Shown in pieces: positions 1 through 8,369 of a stretch of 64,000 bases of DNA. Within the stretch, counting starts at the first letter, position 1, and every line of letters starts with the position of its first letter. Both the position numbers and the translations under genes were made by a program. The notes under the pieces were generated by a model. That model saw only the letters and a program-made list of their open reading frames with translations, searched no databases and was not told the origin of the DNA. This DNA is from Ancrocorticia sp047501485 (GTDB taxonomy: Bacteria > Actinomycetota > Actinomycetes > Actinomycetales > Actinomycetaceae): assembly GCA_047501485.1 (NCBI GenBank), contig JAZDRN010000004.1:62001-126000 (forward strand), in the 5' to 3' direction.

Positions 1-1
1 G

Positions 2-772
2 ATCGTGAAGCCCGGCTCGGTGCTCGTGAGCGCCGAGCAGCAGCCCGTCGTGGCCGAGATGGCACTCGAGCGCTGCCAGGAGGTCCACGCACGTCTCGTG
101 ATGGCAGGGCCGCAACTGCATGTGATATCCCGGGAGACCGCGGTGGGAGGTCAGCTCATCTCGGTGCAGACACCGGCCGCCCGGTACGAGGACATTCCGC
201 TCGCGCTGCGCGGGGACTATCAGGCGGAGAACGCGGCGCTGGCGCTCGCGGCTGTCGAGGCATTCTTCGATGGTTCGGCGCTGGATGGGCTGGTTGTGGA
301 ACACGCGCTGATGGCCGTCTCCGCTCCCGGCCGCTTGGAAGTGGTGCGCAATTCGCCGACGGTCATCGTCGATGCCGCGCACAATCCGCATGGGGCGGAG
401 GCCACCGGCCGCGCGCTGCAGGAGTATTTCCCGGGACGGCTCGTGGGTGTTGTGGCCATGATGGCGGACAAGGATGTGGAGGGCTTCCTCGGAATGCTGG
501 AGCCGGTCCTCGAGGAGGTCGTCATCACCGGAATGCCGACCAGCAGGGCCATGCCCGCCGCTGAGCTCGCGGAGATCGCGGGTGACGTATTCGGCGAGGA
601 CCGCGTGCACCTGGAAGAAGATCTGCTTCAGGCAATTGACCTGGCCGCCACGCGCGCGGAGTCGGACGACACTGCTCCGATGGCTTCCCCAGCCGTCGTG
701 GTGATGGGCTCGATCCAACTGGTTTCCGAGGCTCGCATTCTCATGGGAGCCCCGGCAGCGGACGGGGCGTAA
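2..772 (+). CDS. folC: Folylpolyglutamate synthase/dihydrofolate synthase, C-terminal part
   Basis: This is the 3' part of folC; the reading frame is already open at the window edge, so the N-terminal ATP-binding half is missing. The family ligates glutamate to dihydropteroate or to folates in the cytoplasm. About 256 residues are visible. They include the motif VIVDAAHNPHG (DAAHNP is characteristic of the C-terminal Mur-ligase-like domain) and the later segment GVVAMMADKDVEGFL. It ends with TAA at 770-772. folC followed by ndk is a common actinobacterial order. The family call is firm; whether the enzyme has both activities cannot be judged from this fragment. Confidence 0.9.
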   Translation: MVKPGSVLVSAEQQPVVAEMALERCQEVHARLVMAGPQLHVISRETAVGGQLISVQTPAARYEDIPLALRGDYQAENAALALAAVEAFFDGSALDGLVVEHALMAVSAPGRLEVVRNSPTVIVDAAHNPHGAEATGRALQEYFPGRLVGVVAMMADKDVEGFLGMLEPVLEEVVITGMPTSRAMPAAELAEIAGDVFGEDRVHLEEDLLQAIDLAATRAESDDTAPMASPAVVVMGSIQLVSEARILMGAPAADGA

Positions 773-809
773 GAGAAATCGGGTGGGGCGCAGGAGAAGA
801 GGCAGCGCA

Positions 810-825
810 TCACGTGATCACGTGA
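810..825. promoter_or_regulatory. 16-bp perfect palindrome, possible operator
   Basis: TCACGTGATCACGTGA reads the same on both strands and contains two CACGTG half-sites. It lies 38 bp after folC and about 300 bp before ndk. It could be a binding site for a dimeric regulator. No regulator is identified. Confidence 0.35.
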
Positions 826-1094
826 GAGGTCGATGCCTTGAGATACGCCGGGATACCGCCGGGAGTGACAGTCCCGGCGATGTGTGACAGTCCCCGCGGT
901 GTGTGACACCCCTGACGTTGGCCTTGGTATCACGTATCGCCGTGGCCGTCACGTATCGCCTTAACTGGGCCACTGCAACTGCGGCCTCGTCGAGAGGTGC
1001 GGGATCGTCACGAAACCCGGGCCACGCCGACTGCGAGGTCGCGCCCCCTAAACCTGCTGAACAATTGCCAAAATCTGTGACATAGGCCCCACGA

Positions 1095-1117
1095 ATTCTC
1101 TCGCGAGATGAGAGAAT
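1095..1117 (+). promoter_or_regulatory. Hairpin immediately upstream of ndk
   Basis: ATTCTCTC and GAGAGAAT pair as an 8-bp stem around a 7-nt loop and end 7 nt before the ndk ATG. The left arm and loop also contain the self-complementary TCTCGCGAGA (1099-1108). GAGAAT at 1112-1117 could alternatively be a -10 box for a leaderless ndk transcript. Function is inferred only from position. Confidence 0.35.
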
Positions 1118-1124
1118 AGGGCTC

Positions 1125-1544
1125 ATGAGCACAGAGCGTATTTTGATCCTGGTCAAGCCTGATGGCGTCCGCCGTGGCCTCGTTGGAGAGGTGCTGCGCC
1201 GCATCGAGACCAAAGGGTATGTACTGGAAAATGTGGCATGGAAGAACGCCACCCCGGAGCTTCTAGCCAAGCATTACAACGAGCTTGTTGACAAGCCGTT
1301 CTATCCCGATATTGTCTCTTACATGACATCAGGTCCCATTGTGGCGGCCGTGTTCAACGGGGCGCGGGTGATCGAGGGCGTCCGTAGCATTGCGGGTGCA
1401 ACCGATCCAACCACTGCGGCCCCCGGAACCATTCGCGGCGATCTCGCTCGTGACTGGGGCGACGGGCAGATCCTCAACATCGTTCACGCGTCGGATTGCC
1501 CGGAGAACGCAGAAAAGGAAATCGCCCTCTGGTTCGCCGAGTAG
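1125..1544 (+). CDS. ndk: Nucleoside diphosphate kinase
   Basis: NDK transfers the gamma phosphate between nucleoside triphosphates and diphosphates through a phosphohistidine, balancing cytoplasmic NTP and dNTP pools. The 139-residue product has the usual single-domain length. It opens with the typical ERILILVKPDGVRRGLVGEV strand and ends with the active-site segment NIVHASDCPENAEKEI, whose His is the phosphate carrier. The ATG start is followed directly by the family N-terminus. There is no clear Shine-Dalgarno (SD) sequence, and the leader may be very short. It stands alone between folC and the dha operon. Confidence 0.96.
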   Translation: MSTERILILVKPDGVRRGLVGEVLRRIETKGYVLENVAWKNATPELLAKHYNELVDKPFYPDIVSYMTSGPIVAAVFNGARVIEGVRSIAGATDPTTAAPGTIRGDLARDWGDGQILNIVHASDCPENAEKEIALWFAE

Positions 1545-1580
1545 CGGCGAACACACGGAGATTGCAAGGAGGCAATGACA

Positions 1581-2576
1581 GTGAAGGCACTTATCAATAA
1601 TCCCCAGGATGTCGTCAACGAGGTTCTCGAGGGCTTCGAGCGGGCGAACGCGGACCTCGTGAAGCTGTACACCGATCCGATATGGGTGGGACGCGCCGCA
1701 CCGCGCAAGGGCGTCGCCGTGGTATCGGGAGGTGGATCGGGCCATGAGCCGCTGCACGCGGGGTTCATCGGCGACGGGATGCTCGACGCGGCGGTCCCCG
1801 GGGCGATGTTCACATCTCCTACCCCTGACGCCATCCTCGCTGCCATAGAGGGGGCGGACAACGGTGATGGGGTCCTCTGCATAGTCAAGAACTACACCGG
1901 TGACGTCCTCAATTTCGAGATGGCCGCCGAGCTTGCCGAGGCCAGCGGCCATGAGGTCCGGTCCGTGCTCGTGGCCGACGACGTCGCCGTCGAGGACTCC
2001 ACTTTCACGGCGGGGCGTCGTGGCGTGGCCGGAACGGTGTTCGTGGAGAAGATCGCTGGAGCGGTGGCTGCCTCCGGCGGTTCCCTGGAGGAGGTCACCG
2101 CGGCTGCCCAGGCGATGTCGGACAGTGTTCGCTCGATGGGCCTGGCGCTGCGCGGCTGCACCCTTCCACACGTGGGGGAGCCAGGCTTCGAACTGGCCGA
2201 TGACGAGGTCGAGATGGGTGTGGGCATTCACGGGGAGCCGGGACGCCATCGTGGGGCCATGGCCAGCGCGGACGAGCTTACCGACGAGCTCGTCGATGCT
2301 ATTCTCGCCGATCGCGAGCTCGACGCCGGCGATGAGGTCATCGTCTTGGTCAACGGGATGGGAGCGACGCCGGGCTACCAACTCGATATCGTCTTCCGCA
2401 GGGTCGCCCAGCGTCTGGATGCCGCGCAGGTCGTCATCGCTCGCTCTCTCGTCGGCAACTACGTGACGAGTTTGGATATGGAAGGCGTATCGGTCTCCAT
2501 CGCGAAGGTCGATCAGGCTATGCTCGAGCAGTGGGACGCCCCCGTCCATACACCCGCTCTGCGGAAAGGATGTTGA
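1581..2576 (+). CDS. dhaK: PTS-type dihydroxyacetone kinase, subunit DhaK
   Basis: DhaK binds dihydroxyacetone covalently through a histidine and presents it for phosphorylation by DhaL. The product (331 aa) carries VVSGGGSGHEPLHAGFIG near residue 47 and the substrate-His region GVGIHGEPGRHR near residue 215. GTG at 1581 is chosen because AAGGAGG (1566-1572) lies 8 nt before it and the protein then begins MKALINNPQDVV, as in the family. The in-frame ATG at 1575 sits only 2 nt from that SD. It is the first gene of a three-gene operon and its stop overlaps the dhaL start. No dha regulator or glycerol gene is next to it. Confidence 0.93.
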   Translation: MKALINNPQDVVNEVLEGFERANADLVKLYTDPIWVGRAAPRKGVAVVSGGGSGHEPLHAGFIGDGMLDAAVPGAMFTSPTPDAILAAIEGADNGDGVLCIVKNYTGDVLNFEMAAELAEASGHEVRSVLVADDVAVEDSTFTAGRRGVAGTVFVEKIAGAVAASGGSLEEVTAAAQAMSDSVRSMGLALRGCTLPHVGEPGFELADDEVEMGVGIHGEPGRHRGAMASADELTDELVDAILADRELDAGDEVIVLVNGMGATPGYQLDIVFRRVAQRLDAAQVVIARSLVGNYVTSLDMEGVSVSIAKVDQAMLEQWDAPVHTPALRKGC

Positions 2577-3205
2577 TGATGGCCCTTGACCAGAAGTGGG
2601 TACTCGCGTGGACGGCGTTGGCGACCGAGGCAGCGCACGCCCATCGGGAGGAACTCACGGCGCTTGATCGAGCCATCGGTGATGCCGATCATGGCGAGAA
2701 CCTGGACCGTGGATTCACCGCGGTGCAGGCGGCGCTCTCCCAGGACGTCCCGGACGATCCGGCCCAGGTCTTTCGGACGATCGCGATGACCTTGATGTCC
2801 AAGGTGGGCGGAGCATCCGGTCCGCTCTTGGGAACGGCGTATCTGCGCATGTCCTCCAAGGCGTCCTCGCAGATCAGCCCGGGTGAAGTCGCGGAGATGA
2901 TCGAGGCGGCCAGCGCCGGGATCCAATCCCGCGGCAAGGCTGGCGAGGGAGAGAAGACCATGGTCGATGCCTGGGCCCCGGCGGCTCGGGCGGCTCGAGA
3001 GGCGGCGGACTCCGGTGCCGACTGCCTCGGGGTCCTGGAGGCGGCGGCTGCGGCGGCCGCTGCCGGGGCCGAGGCAACCAAGCCGATGGTTGCGACCAAG
3101 GGGCGGGCGTCCTACCTCGGGCAGCGATCAGCCGGGCACCTCGATCCCGGAGCGGTTTCCACCTCATACCTACTAGAAGCGGCAGTAAAGGCGGCAAAAG
3201 AATGA
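2576..3205 (+). CDS. dhaL: PTS-type dihydroxyacetone kinase, ADP-binding subunit DhaL
   Basis: DhaL carries a permanently bound ADP that is rephosphorylated by DhaM and passes the phosphate to dihydroxyacetone held on DhaK. The 209-residue length matches the family. The segment LDRAIGDADHGENLDRGF near residue 30 holds the Asp triad that binds the Mg-nucleotide, and MSKVGGASGPLLGTAY follows near residue 80. ATG 2576 overlaps the dhaK TGA by one base and has GGAAAGGA about 6 nt upstream. The gene overlaps dhaM by four bases, so translation of the three subunits is probably coupled. Confidence 0.93.
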   Translation: MMALDQKWVLAWTALATEAAHAHREELTALDRAIGDADHGENLDRGFTAVQAALSQDVPDDPAQVFRTIAMTLMSKVGGASGPLLGTAYLRMSSKASSQISPGEVAEMIEAASAGIQSRGKAGEGEKTMVDAWAPAARAAREAADSGADCLGVLEAAAAAAAAGAEATKPMVATKGRASYLGQRSAGHLDPGAVSTSYLLEAAVKAAKE

Positions 3206-3906
3206 CAATCGGAACAATCGGATTCGTACTGGTCTCGCACTCCAAAGCCGCGGCGGAAGCCGTCGCAGATCTGGCTGCGGAGATGGCTCCGGACGTCCTG
3301 GCCATTCCCGTGGGCGGCAACGCCGACGGCGGCTTTGGCTCCGATGCATCCGCCGTTCTTGAAGCCTGTGAGACGGTCGAGGAATCCTGTGAACGCGTCA
3401 TTGTGATGGCCGATCTCGGCTCGGCGCGCATGAGCGCGGAGATGGCGATCGAGACCGGGCAGGATGCGGAGGATGGTACGCCTCGTCGTGTGATGGGTCC
3501 GGGCCCCTTCCTGGAGGGAACCGTGGCCGGCACCGCCGCTGCAAATGGCGGAGCCCGCCTGGCCGAGGTGGTTCGCGCGATCGCCTCCGCGTTGGAGTAT
3601 TGGCGTGATTACAAGATTCCGGAGGCGGAGGCTCCGGCGGCGACCTCGGGCGATGGTTTCCAGACCCAGGTCATGGTCGTCGACGACGCCGGCCTGCACG
3701 CCCGTCCCGCCGCGATTCTCGCCCAGTTGTCGGCGCAGGAGCCGGTGAAGATCCTTGTCAATGGCGTCGAGGGGGATTCGATGATGGAACTGCTTCTGCT
3801 CGGCGTGCAGAAGGGCGAACGGGTGATCGTCTCCAGCCCCGATCGTGGTTCGGAGGAATCCGTCAAGCGTATCGCTGCCGCCATCGCGGGAGGCCTTGCC
3901 AAGTAG
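3202..3906 (+). CDS. dhaM: Dihydroxyacetone kinase phosphotransfer subunit DhaM fused to HPr
   Basis: This 234-residue protein has two phosphocarrier domains. Residues 1 to about 130 are the EIIA-mannose-like DhaM domain (GFVLVSHSKAAAEAV, with the phosphorylatable His in SHS). Residues about 150-232 are an HPr domain with VVDDAGLHARPAAILAQL, where the His of HARP accepts phosphate from PEP-dependent enzyme I. A covalent HPr lets the subunit draw phosphate directly from enzyme I, which is not encoded in this window. Some enterobacterial DhaM proteins also carry an enzyme I-like part, which is absent here. ATGA overlap with dhaL; last gene of the operon. Confidence 0.92.
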   Translation: MTIGTIGFVLVSHSKAAAEAVADLAAEMAPDVLAIPVGGNADGGFGSDASAVLEACETVEESCERVIVMADLGSARMSAEMAIETGQDAEDGTPRRVMGPGPFLEGTVAGTAAANGGARLAEVVRAIASALEYWRDYKIPEAEAPAATSGDGFQTQVMVVDDAGLHARPAAILAQLSAQEPVKILVNGVEGDSMMELLLLGVQKGERVIVSSPDRGSEESVKRIAAAIAGGLAK

Positions 3907-3908
3907 AA

Positions 3909-3974
3909 CGGGGAGCAATGCCTCGGATGCGGCGGGGGTTGGGAGTGCATCGGTGCTCCCCGACCCCCGCCGCA
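3909..3974 (+). terminator. Two interleaved perfect inverted repeats after dhaM
   Basis: Stem A pairs 3909-3917 (CGGGGAGCA) with 3954-3962, 9 bp. Stem B pairs 3928-3939 (TGCGGCGGGGGT) with 3963-3974, 12 bp. The arms interleave, and the loop between 3917 and 3928 is too short for both stems to stack as one long helix, so they are probably alternatives. There is no T-run. It may be a terminator for the dha operon or a switching structure ahead of smc. Confidence 0.5.
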
Positions 3975-4047
3975 CGCGTAGCTGAGGGCGGACGCCCTTG
4001 CCCGCAGACACTGTGCTACCGTCGCCGCTTTATGAGCGATGTTGGCC

Positions 4048-4053
4048 TATTGT
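4048..4053 (+). promoter_or_regulatory. -10 box for leaderless smc mRNA
   Basis: TATTGT lies exactly 6 nt before the smc GTG, which places the expected transcription start on the initiation codon. No good -35 element is visible. Confidence 0.45.
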
Positions 4054-4059
4054 GGGAGC

Positions 4060-7000
4060 GTGCACCTGAAATCGTTGACGCTTCGAGGCTTCAAGTCCTT
4101 CGCCTCGTCGACAACCATGCGCTTCGAGCCCGGGGTCAACTGCGTGGTCGGCCCGAACGGTTCCGGCAAATCGAACGTGGTCGATGCTCTCGCCTGGGTG
4201 ATGGGCGAGCAGGGGGTGAAGAACCTGCGCGGCGGTTCAATGGCCGATGTGATCTTTGCGGGTACCGCGAAGCGTCCGGCGCTGGGCAGGGCGGAAGTCG
4301 CGTTGACCATCGACAACTCGGACGGCGTCCTGCCGATCGAGTACTCCGAGGTCACGATATCGCGAACGCTCTTCCGTTCGGGAGGCTCCGAATACGCCAT
4401 CAACGGTACATCCTGTCGGCTCCTAGACATTCAGGACCTTCTCTCGGACACCGGCATGGGCAAGGAAATGCACGTCATCATCGGCCAGGGGAGGCTGGAT
4501 GCGGTTCTCACGGCTTCGCCCGAGGATCGGCGCAGCTTCATCGAAGAGGCCTCAGGGGTGCTGAAGCATCGCAAGCGCAAGGAGAAAGCGCTGCGAAAGA
4601 TGGAGTCGATGGCCGGCTCGTTGACGAGGATCGAGGATCTGACGGCCGAGCTGCGGCGTCAGCTGGGGCCTCTGGCACGCCAGGCCGAGGCGGCTCGCAA
4701 GGCGAATATCATCCAGGCCGATGTGCGCGATGCCAGAGCCCGCCTCCTCGCCGACGATCTCGCCCAACAGCACGCCCGTCTCTCCACCCAGGCGACGAAC
4801 GAGAAGCAGATCGCGACGGAGCGCGAACGCAACGCGGAGCAGGTGCAGGTGGTGCGCGGGCGCGTGCTGGAGCTGGAAGGCTTGGTGGGCCGGTTGCAGC
4901 CAGAGCTTGCCTTGCTCAACGAGCAGTGGGAGAAGCTGGGCACGCTTCAGGAGCGTTTCCGCTCGCTCTCGCAGCTGGCCGCGGAACGGCAACGCTCACT
5001 CGCGGCGGGCGATCAGACCCGTTACCACGGGGAGCGTCCCGAGGATATCCGTGAGCGAGCCAAGCGATCGCTCACACAGGAGGAGGCGTTGCGCAACGAG
5101 GTGGAATCGGCGGCGGACCGGCTCTCGGAGGCGGTGGCAGAGCGCGAGGAGCTGGAACAGACTGAGAGGCAGCTGGAGCGCGACGTCGTCGAACTGAACC
5201 GCATTGTCGCCGATCAGCGGGAATCGGCTGCCCGACTGACGGGCCAGTTGAACTCCGAGCGTACTCGGATCGAGAGTCTGGACAGCGAGCTCGAACGGGT
5301 CGTGGCTACCGGGAACATGGCAGCCGAGCGGGCTGCGGAGGCGGCGCGCGACTGCGAGGAGCTGGAGGCGGCAATCGCCCAGCACTCCGGGCCCGACGAT
5401 TCGATGCGCCAAGCCCATGAACAGCTCGCATTCCAGATCGAGGAGACCCGTCAAGAACTGGCGCGCGCACGTCGGGCGCGGCAGGAACAGGGGGAAGCGC
5501 TGGCCTCATGGAAAGCCAAAGCGGAGACTCTGGCCCTTTCCCTGGAACCTGCGGACGCGACGATGTGGGTTATGGATTCCCGGCATCCTTCACTGCGGCT
5601 CCTGCGCGATCACCTGAGCGTCTCGGCGGGATGGGAGAGCGCGGTGGAGGCGGCTCTGGCAGGTGCCGTAGCCGGCGTGGCGGCCGAGAGCCTGGATGAG
5701 GCCGTCGATCTGCTGCGGGCGGTGCGCGAAGAGAACACCGGCCGCATCGAGATCACTATCGCCGATGGTGCGGGGGAAGCGAGCGCCGGGGACGACGACG
5801 CCTCCTACGACGGGCGCCCCGCATGGGAGGCCGCGGCCTCTCGAACGGCCAGGATTCTCAACGAAATTGTGCCCGACTCCCAGCAGGCTGTTGCGGCGCT
5901 GGACGTTGTGGCGGTGGCGGACCCGATGCGGGCGACGATAGAACGGATCCTGTGCGACACCGTGCTGACCGTCGATCTCCTGAGTGCACGCACGCTGTTG
6001 CAGGCGGGGATACGGCGGGTGGCCACCGTCGCCGGAGATGTCTTGACGGCCTCTCGGGCGCAGGGCGGCGAGGCCTCGCCGGCCTCTTTGCTGGCCCGGC
6101 AGCACGCGTATAAGGAGGCGGAGGCGGAAGCTGACGGCGCCGCGGAGAAGCTGCACGAGTGCGGCGCCGAGGTTGCCGCCAAGGAACGGGCGTTGGAGGA
6201 GATGGAGAGCCGGTTCCAGGAGCTGGGCGCCGACCTGACGGCACGCGATTCGCAGCTGGCCGCCCTCTCGGCCCAGCTGGGCGTAGTGAGGCGCTCCGTG
6301 CAGTCCTCCCGGGAGGAACAGGCCCGGGGACAGGCGCGTGTGGAACGGATCCGGGCCGAGCGTGCTCGCCATGCGAAAGAGCTAGCCGATCTGGAACGGC
6401 AGCAGTCGGCGAGTACCGGCGACCCCGAGGAGTTGGCTCGTCGACTCTCGGGCAGGCAGGAGGAGATCCGCGAGGCTCATGAGGCCACACGGGTGGCGCG
6501 CCAGCGAGAGACGGAAGCCCGGCTCAAACTGCGCACCAGCGAAGAACGCTTGCGCGCGGTGGCCGGCAAGGCGGAGGCTCTCGAACGCAACGCGCAAGCC
6601 GTTGAGGAACGGATCGAGAGAGCGCGGCGAGCGGCTGAGCGCCGCGCCTTGTCCCAGACCATCGCCCACACGGTGGAGGAGGATGCCCAGCAGGCTCTCT
6701 CGGCGGCGCGCGCGATCAGGAGCGATATCGGGGAGAAGCGGCAAGATATGGAGTCCCGGCGCACCATTCATGACAGGGATCTCGCCGCGGCGCGGCAGGA
6801 ACTGGAAGAGTTGCAGGCCACGGGGCGCAAACTCGCGGACAGCGGGCATCAGCACGAGCTCCTCCAGGCGGAGCTGAGGCTGCGCTATGAGCAGCTGTCC
6901 GCTCAGGCCATCGACACACTGGGAATTCAGGCGGGGGACCTGATCGACGAATACGGGCCGCACGTGCCCATCCCTACGGAGAAGGGAGAGCGCCCCTTTG

Positions 7001-7662
7001 TGCGCGCCGAGCAGGAGCAGCGCCTCGCCAAGTCGGAACGGGCGTTGGGTCGGCTCGGCAAGATCAATCCCCTCGCGCTCGAAGAGCACGCGGCATTGGA
7101 GGAACGTCAGAAGTACCTGTCGGACCAACTGATGGATCTGAGGAAATCGCGAGACGACCTGCTCCGCATCGTGCGCGACATAGATCAGCACGTCGAGGAG
7201 GTCTTGGGCTCGGCTCTGCGAGATGTCTCCGAATGGTTCGAGACCGTTTTCGCGAAGCTGTTCCCGGGAGGCCAGGGACGAATGGTCCTCACGGATCCCG
7301 ACAATCCCTTGACAACCGGAGTCGACCTGGAGGCCCGTCCTCCCGGCAAGAGAGTCAAGCGCCTTTCCCTGCTGTCGGGTGGCGAGCGCTCGTTGACCGC
7401 CATCGCGTTCCTGGTTGCGATCTTCATGGCCCGTCCCTCGCCGTTCTACGTCATGGACGAGGTCGAGGCGGCGCTTGACGATGTCAATCTCTCTCGGTTG
7501 CTCGACACGTTCCGCGACTTGCAGGAGAATTCGCAACTTCTGGTTGTGACCCATCAGAAGAGGACGATGGAGATTGCCGATACCTTGTACGGAGTGACCA
7601 TGCGGGACGACGGCGTCTCCCACGTCATCTCGCAGCGTATGCGCGACATTGCGCCCGCGTGA
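4060..7662 (+). CDS. smc: Chromosome segregation ATPase SMC
   Basis: SMC forms the condensin-like ring that organises and segregates the chromosome. The product is 1200 aa, full length. Visible features are the N-terminal VHLKSLTLRGFKSFAS, Walker A GPNGSGKS at residues 31-38, two long Glu/Arg-rich coiled coils flanking a hinge at about residues 500-650, the ABC signature LSGGERS near 1105 and Walker B FYVMDEVEAALDD near 1130. GTG 4060 is chosen because the conserved family N-terminus starts there and a -10 box is 6 nt upstream; an in-frame ATG at 4039 would add seven unrelated residues. scpA and scpB are not in this window. Confidence 0.96.
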   Translation: MHLKSLTLRGFKSFASSTTMRFEPGVNCVVGPNGSGKSNVVDALAWVMGEQGVKNLRGGSMADVIFAGTAKRPALGRAEVALTIDNSDGVLPIEYSEVTISRTLFRSGGSEYAINGTSCRLLDIQDLLSDTGMGKEMHVIIGQGRLDAVLTASPEDRRSFIEEASGVLKHRKRKEKALRKMESMAGSLTRIEDLTAELRRQLGPLARQAEAARKANIIQADVRDARARLLADDLAQQHARLSTQATNEKQIATERERNAEQVQVVRGRVLELEGLVGRLQPELALLNEQWEKLGTLQERFRSLSQLAAERQRSLAAGDQTRYHGERPEDIRERAKRSLTQEEALRNEVESAADRLSEAVAEREELEQTERQLERDVVELNRIVADQRESAARLTGQLNSERTRIESLDSELERVVATGNMAAERAAEAARDCEELEAAIAQHSGPDDSMRQAHEQLAFQIEETRQELARARRARQEQGEALASWKAKAETLALSLEPADATMWVMDSRHPSLRLLRDHLSVSAGWESAVEAALAGAVAGVAAESLDEAVDLLRAVREENTGRIEITIADGAGEASAGDDDASYDGRPAWEAAASRTARILNEIVPDSQQAVAALDVVAVADPMRATIERILCDTVLTVDLLSARTLLQAGIRRVATVAGDVLTASRAQGGEASPASLLARQHAYKEAEAEADGAAEKLHECGAEVAAKERALEEMESRFQELGADLTARDSQLAALSAQLGVVRRSVQSSREEQARGQARVERIRAERARHAKELADLERQQSASTGDPEELARRLSGRQEEIREAHEATRVARQRETEARLKLRTSEERLRAVAGKAEALERNAQAVEERIERARRAAERRALSQTIAHTVEEDAQQALSAARAIRSDIGEKRQDMESRRTIHDRDLAAARQELEELQATGRKLADSGHQHELLQAELRLRYEQLSAQAIDTLGIQAGDLIDEYGPHVPIPTEKGERPFVRAEQEQRLAKSERALGRLGKINPLALEEHAALEERQKYLSDQLMDLRKSRDDLLRIVRDIDQHVEEVLGSALRDVSEWFETVFAKLFPGGQGRMVLTDPDNPLTTGVDLEARPPGKRVKRLSLLSGGERSLTAIAFLVAIFMARPSPFYVMDEVEAALDDVNLSRLLDTFRDLQENSQLLVVTHQKRTMEIADTLYGVTMRDDGVSHVISQRMRDIAPA

Positions 7663-7793
7663 TCGTGAGGAGACCGAACGTTAGCAAAATGTTATCCATA
7701 GTTGACAACAGATATGCCAAATGTTAGAGAATTCACCCTGTGGTCTGATGCCAGCCTCTCTGCAACGGATGAAAATCCGGGATAATAGGAAAC

Positions 7794-8273
7794 GTGATCG
7801 TCGCTATTCTTGTTGTTGTTTTCATTCTTGCCGCGGCAGCCGCGGTCTACGTTGGCGTGTTCTACTCGCGTCAGAACAATGTGTCCGAGTGGGTGTCCCA
7901 ATCAGTAGACGCCTGGCGAGCCGACGAGCTCGACACGGACGATTTCGAGGTCCAGTTCCAGAACGGACAGGTCGGTGACCTCTTCGATTCCTTCCCGCAG
8001 GACCCCAAGGCGTACTACACGCCCGAAGATGTAGAGCAGACCTGGGAGCAGATGGTGATGCTCGAACGCGATGCGGCAGAGCACGTCAAGGAGGCGGCCG
8101 CACCCGTGATCGCCAAGGTCACCTCGGCGGCTGGCAAGCTGCCCACCAAGCGCCGCCGCAGTGCCGACAGCGCTGCGTCAGCGCCTGAGGCGGAGACAGA
8201 GGCGGACGCTCCCTACCGGATGGACGGAGCCACCGGCCCTTTCCCGCTGGATACCCAGAAACTGGCTAGCTGA
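7794..8273 (+). CDS. Small single-pass membrane protein of unknown function
   Basis: The 159-residue product has one N-terminal membrane segment (residues 2-24, IVAILVVVFILAAAAAVYVG) and then an acidic, helical, presumably cytoplasmic part with YYTPEDVEQTWEQM. It ends in a basic KRRR patch and an Ala/Glu-rich tail. I recognise no domain. The GTG start has AGGAAA just before it and GATAAT at 7781-7786, so it probably has its own promoter with a very short leader. It faces kbl across a strong shared terminator. Codon use resembles its neighbours, which supports real coding. Confidence 0.7.
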   Translation: MIVAILVVVFILAAAAAVYVGVFYSRQNNVSEWVSQSVDAWRADELDTDDFEVQFQNGQVGDLFDSFPQDPKAYYTPEDVEQTWEQMVMLERDAAEHVKEAAAPVIAKVTSAAGKLPTKRRRSADSAASAPEAETEADAPYRMDGATGPFPLDTQKLAS

Positions 8274-8330
8274 CCGGCGGCCAGGAAGGCGGCGACGACT
8301 CACAGAAGACGACTCAAGACACACGGCGTT

Positions 8331-8369
8331 CGCGAAGAGGTCCTATCCATCGGATAGGACCTCTTCGCG
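8331..8369. terminator. Bidirectional hairpin terminator between convergent genes
   Basis: An 18-bp perfect stem (8331-8348 with 8352-8369) closes a 3-nt loop. The left arm begins CGCGAAGAGGTCC. It sits between the plus-strand membrane protein gene and kbl, and its centre contains the kbl stop codon, so it probably ends both transcripts. Confidence 0.8.

Larger units (their letters stand above)
773..1124. other. folC-ndk intergenic stretch with repeats, no gene seen
   Basis: No credible gene is visible in these 352 bases. The stretch holds a 16-bp perfect palindrome (810-825). It also has a GTGACA-type element repeated three times at about 20-bp spacing (roughly 865-910), and TCACGTATCGCC occurring twice between about 930 and 961. 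The ndk-proximal end carries a hairpin (1095-1117). Confidence 0.5.

Noticed and set aside
3909..3974. H-type RNA pseudoknot
   Set aside because: The arm order fits, but there is no linker between the two 3' arms and only 10 nt to span about 21 stacked base pairs, so both full stems cannot form together.
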